Shown here: piece after piece, positions 52,797 through 62,550 of the stretch
Numbering within the stretch: position 1 is the stretch's first letter
How the letters are laid out: every line of letters begins with the position of its first letter
NCBI RefSeq assembly: GCF_018613795.1
Contig: NZ_JAGGPN010000038.1
Span: 186,001-250,000, forward strand
Length of the DNA: 64,000 bases
Reading direction: 5' to 3'
Source of the DNA: Arthrobacter sp. ISL-65
Lineage (GTDB): Bacteria; Actinomycetota; Actinomycetes; Actinomycetales; Micrococcaceae
Made by a program: the position numbers and the translations under genes
The notes under the pieces: model-generated
Told to the model about the DNA's origin: nothing
Databases searched by the model: none
The model's input: the letters and a program-made list of their open reading frames with translations, nothing else

Positions 52797-53930
52797 TCAG
52801 GCTCCCCTGTCCCCGCCGGCGGTCCGGCCGTCATCAGCCCTGCTGTCCAGGGCCGCCACCGGCGTCGCCTCCGGAACTGTTGCCCCGGCGTCCCTGGCCT
52901 TCTTGGCGTTGAACTTCTTTTGCCGCGGGTCAAAGGCGTCCCGCAGGCCGTCGCCAATGAAGTTGATGCTAAGGCAGATGAGGACGATGAACAGGCCGGG
53001 GAACCAGAACAACCAGGGTCGGGTGGCGAAGGCTTCCTGGTTCTGGGAGATGAGCAGGCCCAGCGAAGTGTCAGGGGACTTGACGCCGACGCCGAGGTAG
53101 CTGAGGGCCGTTTCGGTAAGAATCGCCGCCGACATGGTCAGGGTGACGTTGACGATCAGCACGCCCACCGCGTTGGGCAGGATGTGCTTGAAGATGATCC
53201 GGGCATTGCTCGCGCCGGAAATACGCGCCGCGTCGACGAACTCGCGCTCCCGCAGGGTGAGGAACTCGCCGCGCATGAGCCTCGCCAGGCCCACCCAGCT
53301 GATGAACCCCAGGAAGATGCCTAGGGCGAGGACACCGTTGCTGCTGGCGAAGGCCGCGAACCAGCTGCCTTCATCCCGGCGTCCTGCCAACTGGGCCATG
53401 ACGGCGGCGAGGAGCAGCGCCGGGACGATGATGATGACGTCGGTGAGCCTCATCAGGACGGCTTCCATCCATCCCCGGAAATAGCCGGACAGTGCCCCGA
53501 CGACCACACCGATCAGGCCGGCGATCAGGCCGATGACCACCATAATCGTGATGGACTGCTGGGCACCGCGCATGGTCATGGCGAACAGGTCGCGCCCGAT
53601 CCGGTCCTGGCCGAAGGGATGCTCCCCCCAGGCCAGGGGCCACAGTGAAGCCGTGGGCGTGCCGTCGTTGACCAGCGGCGAGACGGCCTCGTGGGTGTAC
53701 TTCCACCAGCCGGGGATCCCGGCATAGCCGACGGAGGTGAAGGCCATGACGAAGATGATGGCGAAGACGGCAAGGCCGACGATGGCGCCGGAGTGGCCGA
53801 GAAACCGCTTACGGACGATCTGGCCCTGGCTCAGGCCCCGGGCTTCGGAGACAGGCTCGATGCCGGCAGCTTCCTGCCGCAGGCCGGCCTCCTCCGCCAT
53901 GATTTCATCCTGCTGACTGGGCTGGCTCAT
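52797..53930 (-). CDS. Oligopeptide ABC permease, DppC type
   Basis: 377 residues. About six membrane helices; the EAA loop is in EFVDAARISGASNARIIFKHILPNAVGVLIV. An N-terminal cytoplasmic region (about 45 residues) and the OppC_N-type FLGHSGAIVGLAVFAIIFVMAF helix lead in. The C-terminal tail is basic then Ala-rich. ATG overlaps the dppB stop (ATGA), so the two permeases are coupled. Forms the membrane channel with the DppB subunit. Confidence 0.92.
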   Translation of the reverse strand: MSQPSQQDEIMAEEAGLRQEAAGIEPVSEARGLSQGQIVRKRFLGHSGAIVGLAVFAIIFVMAFTSVGYAGIPGWWKYTHEAVSPLVNDGTPTASLWPLAWGEHPFGQDRIGRDLFAMTMRGAQQSITIMVVIGLIAGLIGVVVGALSGYFRGWMEAVLMRLTDVIIIVPALLLAAVMAQLAGRRDEGSWFAAFASSNGVLALGIFLGFISWVGLARLMRGEFLTLREREFVDAARISGASNARIIFKHILPNAVGVLIVNVTLTMSAAILTETALSYLGVGVKSPDTSLGLLISQNQEAFATRPWLFWFPGLFIVLICLSINFIGDGLRDAFDPRQKKFNAKKARDAGATVPEATPVAALDSRADDGRTAGGDRGA

Positions 53931-55468
53931 GCTTTCACCCTTACTCGTGGATCCAGTGCGGAGTAGGCGAGGTCCGCGATGAGGTTGAACGCCATGGCCG
54001 TGATGGCGACGCAGACGAAGACGCCCATGACGGGGTTCGGGTCAACGTGCTGGATGCCGTCCAGGAACAGGAATCCCATGCCCCGGACGGAGAAGACCGT
54101 CTCGGTGATGACCGCGCCGCCGATCAGCCCGCCGATGTCGAACGCGACGATGGTGGCCACGGGGATGAGAGCGTTCCGGAACGCGTGGCGCATGACCACG
54201 GTACGTTCCGACAGGCCTTTGGCCCGCGCTGTCCGGATGTAGTCCATGTTCATGATCTCCAGCATGGAGGCCCGGGTGAACCTGGTGTAGCCGGCGAGTG
54301 AGATGAGGATGAGTGCGGTGGTGGGGAGGATCAGGTGCGTAAAGGAATCCAGGCCGAGGATCCAGAAGTCGCCTTCGATGTTCGGCGTGCCGGCGCCGAT
54401 GGTGGCGATCGGCCGTCCCCGGACCCTGCTGTTGTTGAAGTACGCGGGCCAGGCCTGCATGAAACGGTCCAGCACGATGAGGAAGCCCACCAGGAAGGAC
54501 GTGATGGCCGCCGCGCGCATGGACTGCCCGCGGTCGTAGCCGCCCATGAAGTAGCCGATGGCCATGCCGACCAGGACCGCGGCAACCGCCAGCAGCAGCA
54601 CCATCAGGAACGTGGCCTGGTCCAGCAGAGGCTGGACCACGAAGTAGAGGACCAGCCCCACGCCCACGGCGATCAGGGCGGACTGCAGCGCCTTGCGGTT
54701 CCGCAGGCCTGCGGTCAGCAGAGTCACGGCAAAGGCGATGCCCACCCCGGCGATGGCGATGACCACCGGCCCCAGGCCGGGTGTCTTGAACCACTGGGTC
54801 ACCGAGAAGTAGATGAGGACCGCGGCGGCAGCGGCGAAGACGATGGCGCCGGTCGATGCCTTGCGTCTGGCGTCGCCGCCGGCCACGACCACGGCCACGG
54901 CGCCGAGGACGGCGGCGACGCCGAGAGAGACCGGCAGCGGAATCTCTGGGTTGCGGAGGAAGTTGTTGAAGCCGATGGCGCCGAATTCCTTGAGCAGCAC
55001 GGCGACCCAGAAGATCGGCAGGGAGAAGAACAGGAAGGCCATGAAGGTCACGCCGTAATCCAGTGTGCTGTACTGCCGCAGGGCGGTGATGATGCCCAGG
55101 GTGATGCCCACAAGGATGGCCAGGACGGCGGCCCCGGTGACAAGCGTCAGTGTCTGAATGAGTGCATGGCCGAGGGCGTCCGTAATGGGCTGGCCGGCGA
55201 TGTTCTTGCCGAGATTGCAGGATCCGGTGAAGGGCACCAGGCACTGGGCCGCACCGCCGAGCCATTTGAAATACCGCACGGGCGCCGGCGTATCGAGGTC
55301 CAGCAGTGCGGATCTCGAGTCCATGAGCTGCTGCTTGTTCGGCGCGCTGCTGGCACGGAACTCTGCGAGCGGGTCGCCTGATGCTGCGGTCAGCAGATAC
55401 ACCAGGAAGGACGCGCCCAAAAGGATGAGTGCGGCGGTGACAAGCCGCCGGACTATGTAGGTCACCAT
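53927..55468 (-). CDS. Oligopeptide ABC permease, DppB type, with a large membrane insert
   Basis: 513 residues instead of the usual 300-340. The ends are standard DppB: YIVRRLVTAALILLGASFLVYLL at the N terminus and, near the C terminus, YIRTARAKGLSERTVVMRHAFRNALIPVATIVAFDIGGLIGG with the EAA loop. Between them (about residues 185-345) an additional hydrophobic block adds perhaps five or six helices (VSLGVAAVLGAVAVVVAGG; TGAIVFAAAAAVLIYFSV; VVIAIAGVGIAFAVTLLTAG; SALIAVGVGLVLYFVV; MVLLLAVAAVLVGMAIGYFMGG). The same frame runs through, so it is a true insert and not a fused neighbour. Confidence 0.88.
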   Translation of the reverse strand: MVTYIVRRLVTAALILLGASFLVYLLTAASGDPLAEFRASSAPNKQQLMDSRSALLDLDTPAPVRYFKWLGGAAQCLVPFTGSCNLGKNIAGQPITDALGHALIQTLTLVTGAAVLAILVGITLGIITALRQYSTLDYGVTFMAFLFFSLPIFWVAVLLKEFGAIGFNNFLRNPEIPLPVSLGVAAVLGAVAVVVAGGDARRKASTGAIVFAAAAAVLIYFSVTQWFKTPGLGPVVIAIAGVGIAFAVTLLTAGLRNRKALQSALIAVGVGLVLYFVVQPLLDQATFLMVLLLAVAAVLVGMAIGYFMGGYDRGQSMRAAAITSFLVGFLIVLDRFMQAWPAYFNNSRVRGRPIATIGAGTPNIEGDFWILGLDSFTHLILPTTALILISLAGYTRFTRASMLEIMNMDYIRTARAKGLSERTVVMRHAFRNALIPVATIVAFDIGGLIGGAVITETVFSVRGMGFLFLDGIQHVDPNPVMGVFVCVAITAMAFNLIADLAYSALDPRVRVKA

Positions 55469-55580
55469 TGTGATAGAACCTCAGGATTCGGGCCCAGGGA
55501 TTGCCCGGACCGGTCGCAGGTTTGGCGGCGCCTTACTGCTTGTGCTGCCAACACAGGCGCTGCCGGGAGATGGCGCTGCA

Positions 55581-55615
55581 AGGCGCCGGGACCGTGGTGC
55601 ATGGTCCCGGCGCCT
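55581..55615 (-). promoter_or_regulatory. Intercistronic hairpin between oppA and dppB
   Basis: AGGCGCCGGGACC pairs with GGTCCCGGCGCCT. It lies after the binding-protein gene and before the permease gene on the minus strand, as at gluB-gluC, and probably limits read-through or stabilises the oppA message. Confidence 0.7.
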
Positions 55616-55646
55616 CACCTAGCTAGTTGAACTTCGTGGCACGGGC

Positions 55647-57425
55647 TTACTTCTCGGCCCACTCCCAGAAGTTCCACCAGACGCCCGTCTGGTTCGGCAT
55701 GAACTTCACGCCGGTGATGCGGTCGCTGTAGGCGTCAACACCAACGGACTGGAACAGCGGGAGGCCGTAGGCCGAGTCCCAGATCTTCTTGTCGATCTGC
55801 TTGGTCAGGTCATCCTGCTTGCTGCGGTCAGTCGTCACAATGAGTTCGTCCATGAGCTTGTCGGCTTCAGGATCGCTGAACTTGTTGAAGTTGGAACCGT
55901 TTCCGGAGCGGAAGATCTGCGGCACGCCGGAGACTCCGACGCCCGGGTTGATCCAGCCGAAGATCGTGGCATCATAGCCGCCCTTGCCCAGGGCCTTGCC
56001 CCAGTCAGAGGCGCCAAGTCCGCCGTCGACGATCTTGAAGCCGGCCTTGGTCGCGGACTCGCGGATGAGCGAGAACGCGTCCACACGGTTCGGGTTGTCC
56101 TTGTTGTACATGATGCGGACTTCGGGGGTCGCACCGTTCAGGAGCTTCTTGGCGGCAGAAACATCAGCATCCGCGAAGGACGAGGATCCGTTGGCCTGCA
56201 CGGAGGCGTCGTAGGCCGGCTGCGCGGGAACGAACAGCTGCGAATCCAGGGGCTTTGCCTCGGGGTCGAGCTTCTTGATGATCTTGTCGACGATGTCCTT
56301 GCGCGGAACCGTCTTCAGGAATGCCTCACGGACATTCTTGTCGGCGAAGGGTCCCGAGTAGTTCAGGTCGATGTGGTCGTAGGAGAGCTGGTTGCCCTGT
56401 TCGACCGTGACGCCCTGGCTCTCGAGTGCCTTGAGCTGATCGAGGGTATCAGCCGATGCCTGCGGGGCGATGATGTCGGCTTCGCCGTTCTTCAGCGCCT
56501 GGACCTGGGCCGGGGAGGAACCGATGTAGCGGACGGTGATCTCGTCCAGCTTGGCCTCGGGGCCCCAGTTGTAGTCCTTGTTGCGGACCATGGTCAGGGA
56601 CTGGTCCTGGTTGATGCTCTGGACAACGAACGGGCCGTTGGAGAGGAACAGGCTCGGATCGCTCGGCAGGGTCTTGGAGTCGAAGCCGGTGTTCCACAAG
56701 TCGGACATGGCCTTGAGCTTGGCATCAGCGGTCTTGGGCGCCTTGGCGTCGCCGCGGGGCATGCTCTTGAGGTGGTCGATGAAGGCCTGCGTGTCGGCCA
56801 GGCCGGCCTTCTTGGCCAGAACGTGGGCCGGGATGTCAATGCCCGGTCCGCCCAGTGCGATCTCCCAGTCCGCGAACGGCTTGGAGTACTTGATAGTCAT
56901 GGACCGGTTGTTGTCGCCGATCTCGGGGAAATCGGTGAGCGCCAGACCCGTGGGGTCTCCGGCGTAGGAGAAGTAGGACGTCCCGGCCTTGCCCTCGGCG
57001 TCGGCGTCGTTGTAGTACCCGGAGAAGGCTGCCCACTGCAGGAGCAGGTCCGCTGCGGTGACGGGCGTGCCGTCCGACCACTTCACACCGTCGTTGATGG
57101 TGTACTTGACGGTCAGCGGATCGTCGGACGTCTTTTCCATCTTGCCGAATTTGTCGTTGTGGACGATGTTCAGCTGGTTGTCGATGTAGTAGAACCCGGA
57201 GTGTGTGGCGTAGCTGACCTTCGAGTTGATGTCAGTGTTGCCGTCGGCCGTGTTGGGGTTGAAGGTGTTGAACGCGTTGACCTCAACTACAGTGGCTGTT
57301 CCCCCCTGCTTGCCGGCCGCATTACTGGACGGGGTTGTCCCGCCATTGGTGCTCGCGCAGGCGCTGAGCGCCAATGCAGCCGCGGCTGCAACGCCTACTG
57401 CTTTGGAAATACGACTGAATCGCAT
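55647..57425 (-). CDS. Oligopeptide substrate-binding lipoprotein, family 5
   Basis: 592 residues. Signal MRFSRISKAVGVAAAAALALSAC, lipobox LSAC. Body of the SBP_bac_5 class: VKYTINDGVKWSDGTPVTAADLLLQWAAFSGYYND, DEITVRYIGSSPAQVQALKNGEADIIAP, FADKNVREAFLKTVPRKDIVDKI and the C-terminal DLTKQIDKKIWDSAYGLPLFQ. ATG at 57425 with AGGAGG five bases away. First gene of the peptide importer (leftwards), followed by a hairpin and the permeases. Binds oligopeptides outside the cell. Confidence 0.93.
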   Translation of the reverse strand: MRFSRISKAVGVAAAAALALSACASTNGGTTPSSNAAGKQGGTATVVEVNAFNTFNPNTADGNTDINSKVSYATHSGFYYIDNQLNIVHNDKFGKMEKTSDDPLTVKYTINDGVKWSDGTPVTAADLLLQWAAFSGYYNDADAEGKAGTSYFSYAGDPTGLALTDFPEIGDNNRSMTIKYSKPFADWEIALGGPGIDIPAHVLAKKAGLADTQAFIDHLKSMPRGDAKAPKTADAKLKAMSDLWNTGFDSKTLPSDPSLFLSNGPFVVQSINQDQSLTMVRNKDYNWGPEAKLDEITVRYIGSSPAQVQALKNGEADIIAPQASADTLDQLKALESQGVTVEQGNQLSYDHIDLNYSGPFADKNVREAFLKTVPRKDIVDKIIKKLDPEAKPLDSQLFVPAQPAYDASVQANGSSSFADADVSAAKKLLNGATPEVRIMYNKDNPNRVDAFSLIRESATKAGFKIVDGGLGASDWGKALGKGGYDATIFGWINPGVGVSGVPQIFRSGNGSNFNKFSDPEADKLMDELIVTTDRSKQDDLTKQIDKKIWDSAYGLPLFQSVGVDAYSDRITGVKFMPNQTGVWWNFWEWAEK

Positions 57426-57500
57426 TCCGCCTCCTATGTTTCTGTGAGTGTGGAAAAGACCTTCGCTGTGGGCGCCGGCCAGACCCGCTACATCCCCCCA

Positions 57501-57521
57501 GTGAGATGTGGCGAGTCTCAC
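57501..57521. promoter_or_regulatory. Inverted repeat upstream of oppA
   Basis: GTGAGA and TCTCAC, 9 bases apart, about 80 bases before the oppA start. Could be an operator for the peptide importer. Arms are short, so chance is possible. Confidence 0.3.
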
Positions 57522-57680
57522 ATGACAAGTAGCCTAGACCCGAACCCGCCACCTGCGGTCCGAAAGTTGTCCCTCAGTAAAGGTTGTTATCGAGATGCAA
57601 CCAAGCTGTTGCCGAGCGAAAAGTCCGCGCTCTTTTTCCTTGACGCCATGTTGCACGAAGGGTAGAGGAGCCAATCACAG

Positions 57681-57713
57681 AAAAAGCCCCGATCCAAAGG
57701 ATCGGGGCTTTTT
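57681..57713. terminator. Intrinsic terminator after ychF
   Basis: AAAAAGCCCCGATCC and GGATCGGGGCTTTTT form a perfect 15-bp stem, loop AAA. A textbook rho-independent terminator, working for ychF on the minus strand and able to act in the other direction. The remaining spacer up to oppA (57426-57680) holds only the oppA promoter region. Confidence 0.92.
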
Positions 57714-57751
57714 GCCGTTAATACTCAATCACTGAGTAGCTCAGCGCAAAC

Positions 57752-58843
57752 TCACACGTTGAAGCGGAACTCCACCACGTCGCCGTCGGACATGACATAT
57801 TCCTTGCCTTCGATGCGGACCTTGCCGCGCGACTTGGCCTCCGCCATGGAGCCCGCGTCGATGAGGTCCTCGAAGGAGACAACCTCCGCCTTGATGAAGC
57901 CGCGCTGGAAGTCCGTGTGGATGACGCCGGCTGCCTGCGGGGCGGTGTCGCCCTGGTGGATGGTCCACGCGCGCGCCTCCTTGGGCCCGGCCGTGAGGTA
58001 GGTCTGCAGTCCCAGCGTGTGGAATCCGACGCGGGCCAGCTGGTCCAGCCCGGATTCGTCCTGCCCGTTCATTTCGAGCATTTCGCGCGCCTCGGCCTCG
58101 TCCAGTTCCACCAGGTCGGACTCGAGCTTGGCGTCAAGGAAGATGCAGTCGGCCGGCGCAACCATCGCGCGCAGCTCGGCCTGCTTCTCCTCGCTGCCGA
58201 GAATTCCTTCGTCCGCGTTGAAGACGTAGATGAAGGGCTTGGCCGTCAGAAGGCTGAGGTCCTTGAGGTGCTCCATCTCCAGCTTGTCGCTCTTGACGGA
58301 GGAGTAGATGGTGTCACCGCGCTCCAGAACCACCTGCGCGGCCTTGATGGCAGCGAGCTCCGCGGCCTCCCGCTTCTTGATCTTGACCTCTTTTTCGATC
58401 CGGGGAATGGCCTTCTCGATGGTCTGCAGATCGGCGAGGATCAGCTCGGTGTTGATGGTTTCCATGTCGGAGCGGGGGTCGACCTTGCCGTCGACGTGGA
58501 TGACGTCGGGGTCGTCGAAGACGCGCACGACCTCGGCGATGGCTTCCGCCTCACGGATGTTGGCGAGGAACTGGTTGCCCAGGCCTTCCCCCTCGGAGGC
58601 GCCCTTGACGATGCCGGCGATGTCGACGAAGGAGACAGCCGCGGGCAGTACGCGCTGCGAGCCGAAGATCCCCGCGAGCTGCTGGAGCCTGGGGTCGGGC
58701 AGGTTAACGACGCCGACATTCGGTTCAATGGTGGCGAACGGGTAGTTCGCGGCCAGGACCTGGTTGCGGGTCAGTGCGTTGAAAAGTGTTGATTTGCCGA
58801 CGTTGGGCAGTCCGACGATGCCAATAGTAAGAGCCACGGACAT
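57752..58843 (-). CDS. ychF: Redox-regulated ATPase YchF
   Basis: 363 residues, Obg-family P-loop protein that prefers ATP. G1 [15 protein letters not shown]3 [20 protein letters not shown], then NADEG in the position of NKxD (as in YchF). C-terminal TGS-like domain: [30 protein letters not shown]. The ATG at 58843 ([11 protein letters not shown]) is the family start; the 562-residue frame reading upstream to 59440 is an artefact of high GC and overlaps rmuC. Ends just before a strong terminator. Confidence 0.94.
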   Translation of the reverse strand: MSVALTIGIVGLPNVGKSTLFNALTRNQVLAANYPFATIEPNVGVVNLPDPRLQQLAGIFGSQRVLPAAVSFVDIAGIVKGASEGEGLGNQFLANIREAEAIAEVVRVFDDPDVIHVDGKVDPRSDMETINTELILADLQTIEKAIPRIEKEVKIKKREAAELAAIKAAQVVLERGDTIYSSVKSDKLEMEHLKDLSLLTAKPFIYVFNADEGILGSEEKQAELRAMVAPADCIFLDAKLESDLVELDEAEAREMLEMNGQDESGLDQLARVGFHTLGLQTYLTAGPKEARAWTIHQGDTAPQAAGVIHTDFQRGFIKAEVVSFEDLIDAGSMAEAKSRGKVRIEGKEYVMSDGDVVEFRFNV

Positions 58844-58927
58844 TGATTCTACCTGTTCGGCCCCCGCATCCCGTGCCGGGCTGTTGCCTTTCCGATAAAT
58901 GTCACAGCCCCGTGCCACAGTGAAGGC

Positions 58928-60223
58928 ATGGAACCTTTTGCAGTCATTCTGGCCCTTTTGATGCTGTTGCTGGGCGCCGTGTCCGGCGCCGGCGCGGTAT
59001 ACGTGGTGTTGCGCCGGCGGAGCGCCGCCGTGGAAGCGGATTTCGACGGCGTTTCGGCGCGGCTTTCGGAAGTCAGCGCCCAGTTTGCTGCCGCGGATGC
59101 CGAGCGGAGGCTCCTGTCGGCCCAGAACCGGGAGCTGGGCATGTCGCGTGAGCAGGATGGAAGCGTACTGCGGGCCCTGGCACCGGTGGCTGAGAAGCTG
59201 ACGGCGGTCCAGCAGCAGGTATCCCTGCTGGAACGGGACCGGCTCGAACAGTACGGGCAGCTGGCCCAGCAGCTGCAGGAAGCCCGCCTCACGGACGAGC
59301 AGCTGATGCGGTCCACGCATGCCCTTGAGTCGGCGCTCCGGTCGAACAGCGCGCGCGGCCAGTGGGGCGAAGTGCAGCTGCGCCGTGTTGTGGAGGCGGC
59401 CGGCATGATGCGGCATGTCGATTTCCATGAGCAGCATCACGGCACGTCAGGCACCGAGGCCGCCGTCCGCCCCGACCTTGTGGTCCAGCTGCCGGGCGAC
59501 AAGCAGCTCGTTGTCGACGCCAAGGTCCCCCTGTCCGCCTACCTTGAGGCGCAGGAGCTGGGGCAGTCGGCCGGAGACAAGCCCGGGCTCAGCCAGGCAG
59601 CACGGCAAAACCTCCTGGCGGCGCACGCCAAGGCGCTGAAGGCCCACGTGGACGCCCTCAGCACCAAGAAGTACTGGGACATTCCGGGGAACTCGCCGGA
59701 GCTGGTGATCTGTTTCGTCCCGGCCGAGTCCATCCTCGCCGCCGCTCTCTCCGCCGACCCGGCGCTCCTGGATCACGCTTTGTCCAGGAATGTGGTGCTT
59801 GCGTCCCCCGGCACGCTGCTCGCGGTGCTCAAATCCGTGGCGTTCACGTGGCGCCAGGACGTTCTCACGGACAGCGCGCGGGAGCTCTTCGAACTTGCCC
59901 GGCAGCTGTACGAGCGGATGGGCACGCTCGGGGACAACGTCGGCAAGCTGGGATCCTCGCTGAAGAGCTCGGTGGACCGCTACAACGCGATGGTCGGCAC
60001 GCTTGAGGCACGGGTGCTTCCCACCGCGCGGAAACTGAATGCCCTGGACACCAGCGGACTGGTCACGCCCCCGGCCGTGCAGGTCACGCCGCGGTCCCTC
60101 GCAGCCCCGGAACTGCAGAACGATGAACCGCAGCGCCTGGACCTGGAGACCCAGGAGCTGCATGCCACGGAACTGGAAGCCGGCACATTGCGGTCGACTG
60201 AGCAGGAAGAGGACGCCGCTTAA
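58928..60223 (+). CDS. rmuC: DNA recombination protein RmuC
   Basis: 431 residues. N-terminal membrane helix (FAVILALLMLLLGAVSGAGAVYVVL), a coiled coil (about 35-130), then the RmuC nuclease-like fold: NSARGQWGEVQLRRVVEAAGMM, VRPDLVVQLPGDKQLVVDAKVPLSAYLEA and FVPAESILAAAL, LASPGTLLAVLKSVAFTWRQ. Limits sequence inversion at repeats in E. coli. C terminus is acidic and Glu/Leu-rich. Divergent from ychF with an 84-base spacer. Confidence 0.9.
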   Translation: MEPFAVILALLMLLLGAVSGAGAVYVVLRRRSAAVEADFDGVSARLSEVSAQFAAADAERRLLSAQNRELGMSREQDGSVLRALAPVAEKLTAVQQQVSLLERDRLEQYGQLAQQLQEARLTDEQLMRSTHALESALRSNSARGQWGEVQLRRVVEAAGMMRHVDFHEQHHGTSGTEAAVRPDLVVQLPGDKQLVVDAKVPLSAYLEAQELGQSAGDKPGLSQAARQNLLAAHAKALKAHVDALSTKKYWDIPGNSPELVICFVPAESILAAALSADPALLDHALSRNVVLASPGTLLAVLKSVAFTWRQDVLTDSARELFELARQLYERMGTLGDNVGKLGSSLKSSVDRYNAMVGTLEARVLPTARKLNALDTSGLVTPPAVQVTPRSLAAPELQNDEPQRLDLETQELHATELEAGTLRSTEQEEDAA

Positions 60224-60260
60224 CGGATCCGCCGAATGGACGCCGGCTCGCGTGCTCCTG

Positions 60261-61337
60261 CTAGCGCGAGCGGCGTCCGCCGAGGGCGCGGGATACGTCC
60301 CCCGCTTCCTTGAGCGTGGCGCGGAGCTCCTTCGGCAGGGAAAAGAGCAGGTCCTCCTCCGCAGTCACAATTTCCTCGACTGCGCCGTATCCGTAATCGG
60401 CCAGGAGGCGGAGCACATCCTTGACCAGGACCTCCGGAACGGATGCGCCTGAAGTAACGCCCACCGTGGCAACACCCTCGAACCAGGACTCGTCCACCTC
60501 GTTGGCGAAGTCAACCCGGTACGACGCCTTGGCTCCGTACTCGAGCGCCACCTCGACGAGGCGGACGGAGTTGGAGGAGTTGGCCGAACCAACCACGATC
60601 ACCAGATCGGCCTGGGGCGCGATCTTCTTGATGGCCACCTGGCGGTTGGTCGTGGCGTAGCAGATGTCGTCGCTGGGCGGATCCTGGAGCGTGGGGAACC
60701 GGTCCTTGAGCAGCCGGACGGTCTCCATGGTCTCGTCCACGCTGAGCGTGGTCTGCGAAAGCCAGATGACCTTTTCGGGATCCCGTACCGTCACCTTGTC
60801 CACCTCATGGGGGCCGTTGATGATCTGGATGTGTTCGGGAGCTTCGCCGGCCGTTCCTTCAACCTCTTCGTGGCCGTCGTGGCCAATCAGGAGGATGTCG
60901 AAGTCGTCCTTGGCGAAGCGGACGGCTTCCTTGTGGACCTTGGTCACGAGAGGGCATGTGGCATCGATGGTGCGGAGTCCGCGGTCCTCTGCGGACTGGA
61001 CCACGGCCGGGGACACGCCGTGGGCCGAGAAGATGACCAGGGCGCCCTCGGGCACCTCGTCAGTTTCGTCCACGAAGATGGCGCCCTGCTCCTCAAGGGA
61101 GCTGACCACATGCACGTTATGGACAATCTGTTTCCGGACGTAAACGGGCGGTCCGTAGTGCTGCAGGGCCTTCTCGACGGCGATGACCGCGCGGTCCACG
61201 CCCGCGCAGTATCCGCGCGGAGCCGCCAGCAGAACCCTCTTCGGGCCCGGGACCGGTGCCGCCGCGAGCACTTCCGCCGGCGAACGCCGCCGGCGCGGGA
61301 CGGTTGGCATCGAAAGGGAAACTGCAGAGGAAGTCAT
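60261..61337 (-). CDS. ispH: 4-hydroxy-3-methylbut-2-enyl diphosphate reductase
   Basis: 358 residues, last enzyme of the MEP isoprenoid route, a 4Fe-4S protein. Three conserved cysteines: [25 protein letters not shown] and [31 protein letters not shown] and [13 protein letters not shown] complete the active site. N-terminal extension of about 25 residues. Convergent with rmuC, 37 bases apart. Confidence 0.95.
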   Translation of the reverse strand: MTSSAVSLSMPTVPRRRRSPAEVLAAAPVPGPKRVLLAAPRGYCAGVDRAVIAVEKALQHYGPPVYVRKQIVHNVHVVSSLEEQGAIFVDETDEVPEGALVIFSAHGVSPAVVQSAEDRGLRTIDATCPLVTKVHKEAVRFAKDDFDILLIGHDGHEEVEGTAGEAPEHIQIINGPHEVDKVTVRDPEKVIWLSQTTLSVDETMETVRLLKDRFPTLQDPPSDDICYATTNRQVAIKKIAPQADLVIVVGSANSSNSVRLVEVALEYGAKASYRVDFANEVDESWFEGVATVGVTSGASVPEVLVKDVLRLLADYGYGAVEEIVTAEEDLLFSLPKELRATLKEAGDVSRALGGRRSR

Positions 61338-61377
61338 TGCTCCATGCTACCGGCTGGGCCGCAGGCCTCCGGGCGGC

Positions 61378-62226
61378 TCATCGCCTGCGGGCAGGACCGC
61401 CAACCACCCTGAGCAGCAGGCCTGCCGCCACCAGGGCCGCACCGACGAACGCCGAAGCCAGCGTCCAGGACGCAAACCCGGCAGCGGAAGCCTCGACGAA
61501 CTCCCGCTTGAACAGGTCAGCCATTTCGTTTCCGCTCGCGGTGCCCATAACGGCGTCGGCGGCCCAGCGGGATGCCAGCGTCCACAGTCCGGAAAGCCCC
61601 AGTGCGCCCACTCCTATGCCAGCCAGGACTTTCCACCGCCGGCGTGCGGTCACGAGCGCCAGGAGGAACGCCACCCCCGCGCCGACGGCCAGGCTGTATC
61701 CCAGCGGAGAGTAAGCGGAAACCCGTTCGACGAGCTGGCGCTGGTTCGTCTGGCCGATGTTCACCAGGGTCTGGCCCGGAGCCTCCAGCGGAACACCAAC
61801 CTGGCTGGAAATCTGCTTTGCCGCAAGGGCGACGAGCGGGGCCACATCCAGGGTCAGCGAGGTGCTGGAATCCGCCTCGGGCGGCAGGGATGCCGGGTCG
61901 GCGAAGTTGAGGCGGTGGCTCTTTCGTAGCGTCTCTTCCCAGGCAGCCGGGTACTCAGGCAGGCCGGTAAGGGAGGTCGCGGCCTTTTCCAGCACCGGCC
62001 GCACCAGTTCGGCCACCGGCGCCGGGATGGTGCCGCCGGTATCGATGCTGTTGACGGCGGCGGTCGCCAGGCGCTTCTGGAAATCCGGATCCTTGCCCAG
62101 CGGTGCCGCCAGGACAACGAAACCATCCTCCTGCACGATGTTGCGGTCCACCCACATCGCCGGAACGGCGGCGGCGGAAAGGAGAAGACCAAGGATGACG
62201 GCCAAGGCCGCAAGAAATGAGCGCAA
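61378..62226 (-). CDS. Conserved membrane protein
   Basis: 282 residues: helix at 3-25 (SFLAALAVILGLLLSAAAVPAMWV), a long outer region (VDRNIVQEDGFVVLAAPLGKDPDFQKRLATAAV...), then two or three helices near the C terminus (LGYSLAVGAGVAFLLALVTA; VLAGIGVGALGLSGLWTLA; WTLASAFVGAALVAAGLLLRVV). Probably an envelope protein; related to Rv1109c-like entries only by position. Starts at TTG, 62226, with AGGA 6 bases before it, so the start is only moderately sure. Confidence 0.7.
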   Translation of the reverse strand: MRSFLAALAVILGLLLSAAAVPAMWVDRNIVQEDGFVVLAAPLGKDPDFQKRLATAAVNSIDTGGTIPAPVAELVRPVLEKAATSLTGLPEYPAAWEETLRKSHRLNFADPASLPPEADSSTSLTLDVAPLVALAAKQISSQVGVPLEAPGQTLVNIGQTNQRQLVERVSAYSPLGYSLAVGAGVAFLLALVTARRRWKVLAGIGVGALGLSGLWTLASRWAADAVMGTASGNEMADLFKREFVEASAAGFASWTLASAFVGAALVAAGLLLRVVGGPARRR

Positions 62227-62236
62227 GGGATTCCTA

Positions 62237-62276
62237 GCTGGTCGGGTTTCTCGGCTGGTCGGGTGCCTGGCTGGTC
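62237..62276. repeat. Three copies of GCTGGTCGGGT, period 16-17
   Basis: GCTGGTCGGGT starts at 62237 and 62254, and GCTGGTCAGCA at 62270. They lie just upstream of the TTG start of the membrane-protein gene, on its promoter side. Confidence 0.8.
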
Positions 62277-62326
62277 AGCAGGACACTGCCATCCTAGGCG
62301 CGCCGTCCCAACTATCGAAAAAGTAG

Positions 62327-62411
62327 GGCGATCAAAAATACCGGGCGACCAAAAATGCCTGGTGACCAAAAATGCCTGGCCATCAAGACCGCCGGGTTGT
62401 CAGCAATGCCG
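62327..62411. repeat. Five degenerate 17-bp tandem units
   Basis: Units start at 62327, 62344, 62361, 62378 and 62395. Units 2 and 3 differ in one base (GGCGACCAAAAATGCCT versus GGTGACCAAAAATGCCT); unit 1 has two or three changes; units 4 and 5 are more diverged. Exactly 17-base spacing throughout. Confidence 0.85.
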
Positions 62412-62550
62412 GCAAATGCCGCGTTTACCAACAATGTCGGAGCCCGGTGATACAGCTATGGATAGAGTTGATTGACCCACCGCGCACGCACCATCCACAG
62501 GCAAAGGACCGCGACCATGCACCTGGCATTCGCCGCCAACGGGGCTGCAC

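Noticed and set aside
56373-57665. 430-codon open frame opposite oppA
   Set aside because: Same GC shadow effect; overlaps a complete lipoprotein gene with a signal peptide and ribosome-binding site.
58843-59440. 200-residue N-terminal extension of YchF
   Set aside because: Overlaps rmuC and lacks family similarity; the ATG at 58843 starts exactly at the YchF family N terminus.
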